This document shows, in pieces, positions 57,966-64,000 of a stretch of DNA of 64,000 nucleotides. A program made the translations under genes and the position numbers. How positions within the stretch are numbered: the stretch's first letter is position 1; every line of letters starts with the position of its first letter. The notes beneath the pieces were generated by a model. That model did not search any database, was not told the origin of the DNA, and saw nothing but the letters and a program-made list of their open reading frames with translations. Location: contig CAVXBV010000007.1 of NCBI GenBank assembly GCA_963760125.1, forward strand, positions 558,001 through 622,000, given 5' to 3'. This DNA is from RYN-111 sp963760125 (GTDB taxonomy: Bacteria; Actinomycetota; Actinomycetes; Mycobacteriales; SCTD01).

Positions 57966-59466
57966 CGCCTGGCCTGAGCTGCAGGCCGCAGACGATCGCG
58001 GCCAGGGCCAGGACGGCCCCGGCCGCGAGGAGCACCACGGACGTCGAGCTCACGAAGCTGGCCGTGGCCGCGTCGTTCAGCGCCCCACGGAGCTGGAGCG
58101 TCTTCGCCACCCCGACCCGTTCCAGGAGCAGGGCGCGGACCTCGTCGGTGCGGGCGCCGAGCAGGGCGTCGAGGATCGCCGGTTGCTCCGTGCCCGGCAC
58201 GCCACCCGCGGTCAGGGCAGCCGACAGCTGGCTCGACAGTCGCGCGACCGCGAGGGCGCCGAGCCCGGCGACGGCGACGACGCCGCCGAGCTCGCGCGCG
58301 ACGTTGATCCCCGCCGCCGCCAGTCCGGCCCGGGTGTCGCCGGCCACGCCGAGCGCTGCCGTCACGACCGGCGCCGTCGTGAGGCCGACGCCGGCCCCCA
58401 CGACGGCGAGCAGGACCGCCAGCTCGGCACCGGCGAGGCCCTCGCGGAGGCGGACGCCCAGCACCAGGAGCGCGGCGGCCGCGAGCAGCAGTCCGAAGGT
58501 GACCGGCCGCGCGACGGCCCGCCACCGTCCCGCGAGCGCAGCGGTCACCACCAGGGCTACCGGGAGTGGCAGCAGGAGGCGGCCGGTCGCCTGCGCGTCC
58601 TTCGCCTGGACGAGCTGGAGGAACAGGCTGACGAACACCAGGAGGACGAACACCGCGAGAGACGCGGCGAACGCTCCGAGCAGCGCCCCGCGGAACCGCC
58701 GGTCGACGACCAGGTCGATGGGCAGCAGCGGATCGGGCCGCCGCTCGACCCGCGACAGCACCACGGCCGCGACGAGAGCGCCTGCTCCGCAGGCGGTCAC
58801 GGCAAGGGACAGGCCCTGCCGGCCGGCCAGGACCACGCCGTACGTCGCGAGTCCCAGCACCACGCACGTGAGCAGGGCACCCGCAGCGTCCAGCCGTCGA
58901 CGGTGCGGCGCCGGAACAACCGGGGTGCGCAGGACCACCACCAGCACGAGCAGGCACAGCGGGACGTTGAGCCAGAACACCGCGGGCCAGCCGTACCGCG
59001 CGACGAGGTCACCTCCGACGACGGGACCCGCGACCAGCGCCGCCCCTCCGGTCGCGGCCCAGATCCCGACGGCCCGCCGACGCCGCTCCGGGTCCGGGTA
59101 GGCGGCGCTCAGCACGGCGAGCCCGCCCGGCAGCAGCAGCGCCGCCGCCGCGCCCTGAAGAGCCCGCCAGGTCACGAGCGCGGGCACCGACCCCGCGGTC
59201 GCGCAGGCGACCGAGGTGACGGTGAACCCGAGCAGCCCGGACACCAGGACCCGGCGCGCGCCGAACCGGTCGACCAGGGCGCCGCCGGCCAGCAGGAGGG
59301 CAGCGAGGGCCACCGTGTACGCCGTGACGATGCCCTGCAGGCCGGTGACGCCGGAGCCGAGGTCCTGCTGGACGTCGCGCAGGGCGACCGCCACCACGGT
59401 GTTGTCGAGGGTGGCGGTGAAGGCCGCGAGGGAGGTCGCGACGAGGACCATGGGGGCGCGCGACAC
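57922..59466 (-). CDS. DHA2-family MFS drug exporter
   Basis: A 514-residue transporter with 14 predicted helices. The N-terminal TATLDNTVVAVALRDVQQDLG is the DHA2 motif D1 and VDRFGARRVLVSGLLG is motif A. WRALQGAAAALLLPGGLAVL is motif B and GGAALVAGPVVGGDLV motif C, the antiporter signature. Multidrug or metabolite export by proton antiport is expected. It interrupts the hem cluster on the opposite strand. Its promoter overlaps that of hemY. Confidence 0.88.
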   Translation of the reverse strand: MSRAPMVLVATSLAAFTATLDNTVVAVALRDVQQDLGSGVTGLQGIVTAYTVALAALLLAGGALVDRFGARRVLVSGLLGFTVTSVACATAGSVPALVTWRALQGAAAALLLPGGLAVLSAAYPDPERRRRAVGIWAATGGAALVAGPVVGGDLVARYGWPAVFWLNVPLCLLVLVVVLRTPVVPAPHRRRLDAAGALLTCVVLGLATYGVVLAGRQGLSLAVTACGAGALVAAVVLSRVERRPDPLLPIDLVVDRRFRGALLGAFAASLAVFVLLVFVSLFLQLVQAKDAQATGRLLLPLPVALVVTAALAGRWRAVARPVTFGLLLAAAALLVLGVRLREGLAGAELAVLLAVVGAGVGLTTAPVVTAALGVAGDTRAGLAAAGINVARELGGVVAVAGLGALAVARLSSQLSAALTAGGVPGTEQPAILDALLGARTDEVRALLLERVGVAKTLQLRGALNDAATASFVSSTSVVLLAAGAVLALAAIVCGLQLRPGVRPPSPRGRGRRSA

Positions 59467-59489
59467 GCGGCAGAACCTACGCTGCGCAG
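59467..59489. promoter_or_regulatory. 23-bp bidirectional leaderless promoter
   Basis: In AACCTACGCT (59474-59483) the central TA (59478-59479) is shared. TACGCT reads on the plus strand 6 nt before GTG 59490 and TAGGTT on the minus strand 7 nt before GTG 59466. Confidence 0.6.
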
Positions 59490-60773
59490 GTGCCTGCTCC
59501 CGTGACCGTCGCCATCGTCGGTGGTGGTGTCGCGGGGCTGTCCGCGGCGCACGAGGTCCTCCGCCGCGGGGGGAGCCCGATCCTCTTCGAGGCCACGGGT
59601 GCCGTAGGGGGCAAGCTCAGGGCGTCCGAGGTCGGTGGGGTGGTCGTCGACGAAGGCGCCGACTCGCTGCTGCGACGCGTCCCGTGGGGCGTGGACCTCG
59701 TGGCGACGGCGGGGCTCGCGCTGGCCACTCCGGCGACCGGTCACGCCTCGCTCTGGCTGGGGGGAGCCTTCCAGCCGCTGCCGGCGGGCACGGTCATGGG
59801 GATCCCGACCGATCTCGCCCTGGTCGCCCCGCTGCTCGGAGACGTGAAGGAGCGGCGCGCACCCCTGCCGCGCGAGGACGTGTCCGTCGGTGCGCTGGTC
59901 CGCGCCCACCTCGGCCACCTCGTGGTCGAGCGCCTGGTCGATCCCCTCCTGGGCGGCGTGTACGCCGGACGCGCCGACCAGCTGTCGGTGCAGATGACCT
60001 TGCCGCAGTTGTGGCCGCACCTGTCAGGCGACAGCCTGGTCGACGCGGCGCGCGTCGCCCGCGGCACACCGACGCCGGGACCCGTCTTCGCGGGTGTGCC
60101 AGGCGGTCTCGGGTTGCTCCCCGCCGCGCTCGCCCGCGACCTGGACGTCCGCCTCGGGACCACGGTGCGCGGCCTGTCCCGCACTCCCGAAGGCTGGCGA
60201 CTCGAGACCGGGTCGGCGGCCGACCCCTCGGCCGTCGACGTGGACGCCGTCGTCCTCGCGGTCCCCGCGGCGCCGGCCGCGCGGCTGCTCGCGGGCCTCG
60301 CGCCTGCGGTCGAGCTCGACTACGCCTCGGTGGCTCTCGTGACCCTCGTGCTCGACGGTCCGACGCCGGGGACGGGGTCGGGGTACCTCGTCCCGGCGGT
60401 CGACAAGCGCCTCACCAAGGCGGTCACCTTCACCAGCCGCAAGTGGGACCGTCCGGGGCCTGCGATCATCCGGGCGTCGGTGGGCCGGGCGGGCGACGTG
60501 CACGACCTGCAGCGCGACGACGAGGACCTGGTGGGCGCGGTGCTCGCTGAGCTGGTCGAGGCCGTCGGGCCGCTGCCGCCGGTCCTGGGGACCCGCGTCA
60601 CCCGCTGGGGAGGTGGGCTGCCGCAGTACGCCCCCGGCCACGTCGATCGCGTCGCGCGCCTCCGGGCTGCGCTCCCACCGGGACTGGCGGTCGCCGGAGC
60701 GGCGTACGACGGAGTGGGTGTCCCCGCGTGCGCCCGCAGCGGTCTCGAGGCGGCCGAGGTGCTGCTGCCCTGA
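59490..60773 (+). CDS. hemY: Coproporphyrinogen/protoporphyrinogen oxidase (HemY/CgoX)
   Basis: A 427-residue flavoenzyme. The N-terminal dinucleotide motif is VAIVGGGVAGLSAAHEVLRRG, followed by GAVGGKLRASEVGGVVVDEGADSLL, the central VFAGVPGGLGLLPAALA and the FAD-binding C-terminus GLAVAGAAYDGVGVPACARSG. In actinobacteria this enzyme oxidises coproporphyrinogen III to coproporphyrin III, which fits the hemQ gene 21 bp downstream. Confidence 0.92.
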   Translation: MPAPVTVAIVGGGVAGLSAAHEVLRRGGSPILFEATGAVGGKLRASEVGGVVVDEGADSLLRRVPWGVDLVATAGLALATPATGHASLWLGGAFQPLPAGTVMGIPTDLALVAPLLGDVKERRAPLPREDVSVGALVRAHLGHLVVERLVDPLLGGVYAGRADQLSVQMTLPQLWPHLSGDSLVDAARVARGTPTPGPVFAGVPGGLGLLPAALARDLDVRLGTTVRGLSRTPEGWRLETGSAADPSAVDVDAVVLAVPAAPAARLLAGLAPAVELDYASVALVTLVLDGPTPGTGSGYLVPAVDKRLTKAVTFTSRKWDRPGPAIIRASVGRAGDVHDLQRDDEDLVGAVLAELVEAVGPLPPVLGTRVTRWGGGLPQYAPGHVDRVARLRAALPPGLAVAGAAYDGVGVPACARSGLEAAEVLLP

Positions 60774-60794
60774 GCCACCAGGCAGAATGGGCAC

Positions 60795-61490
60795 ATGGCC
60801 GAGTCGACTGCATCTGCGAGCGAGCTGAACGACCAGCTCCTCTACACCACCTACGCCGTCTTCAAAGCGACGTCGCCGCTGCCCGAGGACCGCAGCGCTC
60901 TGGCGGAGGAGGCGCAGGGCCTGCTCGACGCCGTCCTGGACAAGGACGTCTACACGCGCGGGACCTACGACCTGCAGGGCTACAAGGCCGAGGCCGACCT
61001 GCTGGTCTGGTGGACCTGCCCGGACCCTGACGTGCTGCAGGACGCGTACTCGCGCTTCCGCACCACCGGACTGGGCCGTCACCTCTCGGTGGTCTGGACG
61101 AGCGTGGGGCTGCACCGGCCGGCGGAGTTCAACCGCAGCCACATCCCGGCGTACGTCCGTCGTGAGGACCCGAGGAAGTACGTCTGTGTCTACCCGTTCA
61201 ACCGCAGCCTCGACTGGTACCTCCTGCCCGACTACGAGCGGCGCGGGATGCTCGCCGAGCACGGCCAGCAGGGCCGGGAGTTCGAGGACGTGCGCGCCAA
61301 CACCGTTGCCGCGTTCGGTCTCGGTGACTACGAGTGGCTGCTGGCCTTCGAGGCGGACGAGCTGCACCGCATCGTCGACTGCCTGCGGCACCTGCGCACC
61401 TCACGCGCGCGGCTGTTCACCAAGCTCGAGACGCCCTTCTGGACCGGCGTCCGCAAGCCGCTCTCGGAGATCGTCGCGACGCTTCCCTAG
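60795..61490 (+). CDS. hemQ: Coproheme decarboxylase HemQ (ChdC)
   Basis: A 231-residue chlorite dismutase-like protein. YTTYAVFKATSPLP is the start, KYVCVYPFNRSLDWYLLP holds the catalytic Tyr and MLAEHGQQGREF the proximal haem-ligand His. The distal Arg of true chlorite dismutases is absent, as in HemQ. It performs the last step of the coproporphyrin route, decarboxylating coproheme to haem b with peroxide. CAGAAT 6 nt before ATG 60795 may be a weak internal -10. Confidence 0.95.
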   Translation: MAESTASASELNDQLLYTTYAVFKATSPLPEDRSALAEEAQGLLDAVLDKDVYTRGTYDLQGYKAEADLLVWWTCPDPDVLQDAYSRFRTTGLGRHLSVVWTSVGLHRPAEFNRSHIPAYVRREDPRKYVCVYPFNRSLDWYLLPDYERRGMLAEHGQQGREFEDVRANTVAAFGLGDYEWLLAFEADELHRIVDCLRHLRTSRARLFTKLETPFWTGVRKPLSEIVATLP

Positions 61491-61942
61491 ATCCCGTCGA
61501 TCAGGTCGACGTCCCAGACCTGCTCGGCCACCCCGGCCACGGGGACGGTGAACCACACGCCCTTGGTGAAGCCGTCGAGCCGCTCGCTGGGCGTGGCTCC
61601 CCAGCCGGTGGACAGCCGGGCGACCATGGCCACGCCCCGGCCGGTCGCGGCGGTGGACGTGGTGCGCCGCTGGCGAGGAGGGACGGGCGAGCCGTCCAGG
61701 ACGTCGACCCGCACCTCGTCCCCCTGCTGGCTGACGAGCACAGCGAACGCGGTGCGGGCGTGCAGCACAGCGTTCGTCGCCAGCTCCGAGGTGAGCAGCT
61801 GGGCGGTGTCGACGGCAGCATCGAGGTGCCAGGCCGTGAGGACCTGGCGCACGAACCGGCGCGCGGCGGAGACGCTGGAGGGCGTCCCGTCCAAGTCCAG
61901 GCGCACTGCCTCCCCGAGTGTCACCGGGACATTCTGGCGCAT
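61487..61942 (-). CDS. RsbW-like anti-sigma/regulatory ATPase
   Basis: A 151-residue HATPase_c_2 protein. LDGTPSSVSAARRFVRQVL is the start, LLTSELATNAVLHA the N box, VDVLDGSP the G1 region and TGRGVAMVARLSTGWG the G2 box. Such stand-alone kinases phosphorylate anti-sigma antagonists or act as anti-sigma factors in actinobacteria. No partner STAS or sigma gene is adjacent. Its stop overlaps that of hemQ by 4 bp. Confidence 0.82.
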   Translation of the reverse strand: MRQNVPVTLGEAVRLDLDGTPSSVSAARRFVRQVLTAWHLDAAVDTAQLLTSELATNAVLHARTAFAVLVSQQGDEVRVDVLDGSPVPPRQRRTTSTAATGRGVAMVARLSTGWGATPSERLDGFTKGVWFTVPVAGVAEQVWDVDLIDGI

Positions 61943-62002
61943 GGTCGCGCTGCGTCGTCACCCGACACGGTGATCTCGCTTCGAGAAACGCGCTTCGTCC
62001 GG

Positions 62003-62416
62003 TCAGACGGTGGGGCGCAGCGTCAGGGACACCGAGTTCATGCAGAACCGGTCCCCGGTGGGGGTCTGGGGTGCGTCGTCGAAGACGTGTCCGAGGTGGC
62101 TGCCGCAGGTCGCGCACCGGACCTCGACCCGGCGCATGCCCAGGGTGCGGTCCTCGATCAGCTCGACGTTGTCCTTGTCGGTCGGCGCGTAGAAGCTCGG
62201 CCAGCCGCAGTGGGCGTCGAACTTGGTGTCCGACGAGAACAGCTCGGCGTCGCACGCCCGGCAGCTGTAGACGCCTTCGGTGGTGGTCTTGTCGTACTCC
62301 CCGGTGCCGGGTCGCTCGGTCCCTGCCTGACGCAGCACCTGGTACTCCGCCGGGCTCAGCTGGGCACGCCACTGCTCCTCGGTCTTGCTCACGGCGTACT
62401 CGCGAGTGCTCTCCAC
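62003..62416 (-). CDS. msrB: Peptide-methionine (R)-S-oxide reductase
   Basis: A 137-residue enzyme from GTG 62416, with AGGAG five nt upstream. Zinc-site CxxC pairs are CRAC (residues 52-55) and CATC (near 103). HCGWPSF binds substrate and Cys125 in RFCMNS is catalytic. The usual resolving Cys position near residue 70 (HCGWP) is present. It repairs methionine-R-sulfoxide in proteins. Confidence 0.95.
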   Translation of the reverse strand: MESTREYAVSKTEEQWRAQLSPAEYQVLRQAGTERPGTGEYDKTTTEGVYSCRACDAELFSSDTKFDAHCGWPSFYAPTDKDNVELIEDRTLGMRRVEVRCATCGSHLGHVFDDAPQTPTGDRFCMNSVSLTLRPTV

Positions 62417-62518
62417 CACAGCTCCTGAACGTCGTCGGAATCTCACGCCCAGCACAGCGTGCCAGCGGCCCCTGGTGTTCCGCACCCGGTGGTGACGACC
62501 TGGTGACGGCGGCGGCGG

Positions 62519-62524
62519 TAGCGT
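62519..62524 (+). promoter_or_regulatory. -10 element, leaderless-type, of the LigD-like polymerase gene
   Basis: TAGCGT lies 7 nt before GTG 62532. No ribosome-binding site. Confidence 0.5.
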
Positions 62525-62531
62525 CCGCGTC

Positions 62532-63560
62532 GTGGCGTCCCCCTTCGTCGAGGTCCCGATCGACACCCCCACCGGTGAGCACGTCGTGAAGGTCACCAAC
62601 CCCGAGCGGACCTACTTCACCGGGCTGCCGGCGGGTCGGGGTCGCAAGATCGACCTCGTCGAGTACTACCTCGCCGTCGGTGACGGCATCGTCCGCGCGC
62701 TGCGCGAGCGGCCCACCGTCCTGAAGCGGCACCCGGAGGGTGCGGACAGCGACGCGATCTACACCAAGCGCGTGCCGAAGGGCGCGCCGGCGTGGATCGA
62801 GTCGTGCACGGTGGAGTTCCCGAGCGGCCGCTCTGCGACCGAGCTCTGCCCGGTGGACGTCGCCCACGTCGCCTGGGCCGTGCAGATGTCCACGCTCGAC
62901 TTCCACCCCTGGCCGTCCCGGCGCTCCCACGTCGAGCGCCCCGACGAGCTGCGCATCGACCTCGACCCGATGCCGGGCACCGACTGGGACGACGTGGTCG
63001 AGGTGGCTCTGGAGGTGAAGGCGCTGTTCGACGAGGTCGGCCTGGTCAGCTTCCCCAAGACCAGCGGCAGCAAGGGGGTGCACGTCTACGTGCGCTGCCT
63101 CCCGGCGTACACCTTCACCGAGGTTCGGCACTGCGCGGTGGCGGTCGCGCGGGAGATCGAGCGGCGGCGACCGGAGATCGCCACGGCCAAGTGGTGGAAG
63201 GAGGAGCGCGGCGAGCGGGTGTTCCTCGACTACAACCGGATGGCCCGTGACCAGACCATCGCGTCGGCGTACTCCGTGCGGGCCCGCCCGCAGGCGACGG
63301 TCAGCGCACCGGTGACGTGGGAGGAGTTGCCGGACTGCGAGATCGCTGACTTCGACATCTGGACCATGCGTGACCGGTTCGCTGCCCTCGGCGACGTGCA
63401 TGCGGCGATCGACGACGTGGCGCACGACCTGGCGCCGCTGCTCGAGCTGTACGACCGTCAGGGCGACGGCGAGGCGCCTTTCCCTCCGTCGTTCCCACTG
63501 CAGCCGGGTGAGCCCAAGCGGGTCCAGCCGAGCCGAGACCGCGAGCGTCCTCGCGGCTGA
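62532..63560 (+). CDS. LigD-type primase-polymerase (stand-alone)
   Basis: A 342-residue archaeo-eukaryotic primase-like polymerase. LKRHPEGADSDAIYTKRVPKGAPAW is the DNA/NTP contact region and ELRIDLDPMPGTDW carries the catalytic Asp-x-Asp. FPKTSGSKGVHVYVR holds the Ser/His NTP-binding motif and RVFLDYNRMARDQTIASAYSVRARP the third Asp. These are the conserved motifs of the LigD POL domain used in Ku-dependent end joining. No ligase or nuclease domain is fused, so it may act alone (PolD1/PolD2-like) or with a separate ligase. Confidence 0.9.
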   Translation: MASPFVEVPIDTPTGEHVVKVTNPERTYFTGLPAGRGRKIDLVEYYLAVGDGIVRALRERPTVLKRHPEGADSDAIYTKRVPKGAPAWIESCTVEFPSGRSATELCPVDVAHVAWAVQMSTLDFHPWPSRRSHVERPDELRIDLDPMPGTDWDDVVEVALEVKALFDEVGLVSFPKTSGSKGVHVYVRCLPAYTFTEVRHCAVAVAREIERRRPEIATAKWWKEERGERVFLDYNRMARDQTIASAYSVRARPQATVSAPVTWEELPDCEIADFDIWTMRDRFAALGDVHAAIDDVAHDLAPLLELYDRQGDGEAPFPPSFPLQPGEPKRVQPSRDRERPRG

Positions 63561-63572
63561 CGGACAACCGGG

Positions 63573-64000
63573 TCAGGGCAGGACGCCGAGGTGGTGTCCC
63601 AGCGGCTCGCCGATGTGCAGGCCGTCGTCGTCGATGGTGAGGGCACGCACCCCGGTGTCGTGGTGGCTGCCCCGCATCTTCAGCACGGTGAGCGCGCGGT
63701 CGATCGCCCCGGGTCGCTCGGAGTAGCGGAGCAGGACGACCATGTCGGCCAGCGTCGAGACGTGTCCCTCGGTCACGGAGGGCCCCGCGGCCGTGCTGGT
63801 GGAGGCCGTGAGGATCGTGGTGACCTCCCGGTCCTTGAGGTAGGCAGTGAGGCCCACGAGGAACTCGCGGTAGGCCTGCGGGCTGCCGGCGCGCTCGAGG
63901 GCCGTGAGGCTGTCGATGGCGAGTCGCTCAGGTCGCACGGTGTCGACGAGCTGCTTGATGGCGAGCAGGTGGTCCTCCAGCGAGGACTCCTCGGGGTAGC
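63573..64000 (-). CDS. KaiC/RAD55-family ATPase, C-terminal part
   Basis: The frame runs off the right edge, so the start is outside the window. RPERLAIDSLTALERAGSPQAYREFLVGLTAYLKDREVTTILT is the Walker B strand and following helix of a RecA-fold KaiC-like domain. VSTLADMVVLLRYSERPGAIDRALTVLKMRGSHHDTGVRALTIDDDGLHIG is the typical end, with the KMRGS motif. Circadian KaiC proteins and many bacterial relatives share it; here it may be a signalling ATPase. The Walker A is not visible. Confidence 0.8.
   Translation of the reverse strand, partial: YPEESSLEDHLLAIKQLVDTVRPERLAIDSLTALERAGSPQAYREFLVGLTAYLKDREVTTILTASTSTAAGPSVTEGHVSTLADMVVLLRYSERPGAIDRALTVLKMRGSHHDTGVRALTIDDDGLHIGEPLGHHLGVLP

Overview
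The window is very GC-rich, with G or C at most third codon positions, many GTG starts and little non-coding DNA. The gene families are those of a high-GC Gram-positive actinobacterium: SepH, a PimB'-type mannosyltransferase, a four-PASTA Ser/Thr kinase, coproporphyrin-route haem genes with HemQ, HelR, an Rv2179c-like exoribonuclease and a c-di-AMP riboswitch ahead of an NlpC/P60 gene. The genus cannot be fixed from sequence alone. I see no prophage, insertion sequence, CRISPR array, rRNA or tRNA. The window reads as ordinary chromosome with a few decaying genes.

Layout. 1-9.9 kb: tail of a YacP-like NYN protein, a Cys-rich small protein, a riboswitch-controlled NlpC/P60 hydrolase, sepH, a run of envelope metalloprotease genes ending in pimB, and an ABC exporter. 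9.9-17.6 kb: an acyl-CoA ligase, zinc-ribbon proteins, a phosphoesterase, the SRPBCC-ArsA-small protein-glucokinase operon and a carbamate kinase. 17.6-22.7 kb: a triply frameshifted DUF222/HNH gene, an archaeal-type ornithine cyclodeaminase, a membrane protein and an esterase. 22.7-31.9 kb: a PlsC acyltransferase, a MacS/MacR-like two-component pair, DUF1028 plus a glycerol kinase-like gene, a 3'-5' exoribonuclease, a diguanylate cyclase, an RlpA/3D-domain secreted protein and a phosphofructokinase with the pyrophosphate-type signature. 32-36.7 kb: helR back to back with a class II DAHP synthase carrying an in-frame TAG and a frameshift, then a twice-frameshifted sigma/anti-sigma fusion. 36.7-43.2 kb: threonine aldolase, an LVIVD secreted protein, an intact class I DAHP synthase behind an aromatic leader-peptide attenuator, a Moco oxidoreductase, an EamA transporter and endonuclease IV. 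43.2-50 kb: PASTA kinase, LysM/SLT protein, thiG-thiH and a two-gene Efe-type iron locus with tandem DtxR/IdeR-like sites. 50-64 kb: RNase D, a second two-component system, DUF3000, hemE, hemY and hemQ, an RsbW-like ATPase, MsrB, a LigD-type polymerase and a truncated KaiC/RAD55 ATPase.

Two patterns tie the window together. First, many genes have a TANNNT hexamer 6-8 nt before the start codon and no ribosome-binding site, which is the signature of leaderless mRNAs. In four divergent pairs separated by only 18-23 bp, the two opposing -10 hexamers overlap, so one tiny element appears to start two leaderless mRNAs. Second, the only intact DAHP synthase here (39150-40166) has a complete transcription attenuator with a Trp-Tyr-Gly-Phe leader peptide, while the class II enzyme 5 kb away is broken. 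This suggests aromatic biosynthesis has moved to the attenuated isozyme, unless the lesions are sequencing errors.

All calls come from reading the sequence. No database search was run.
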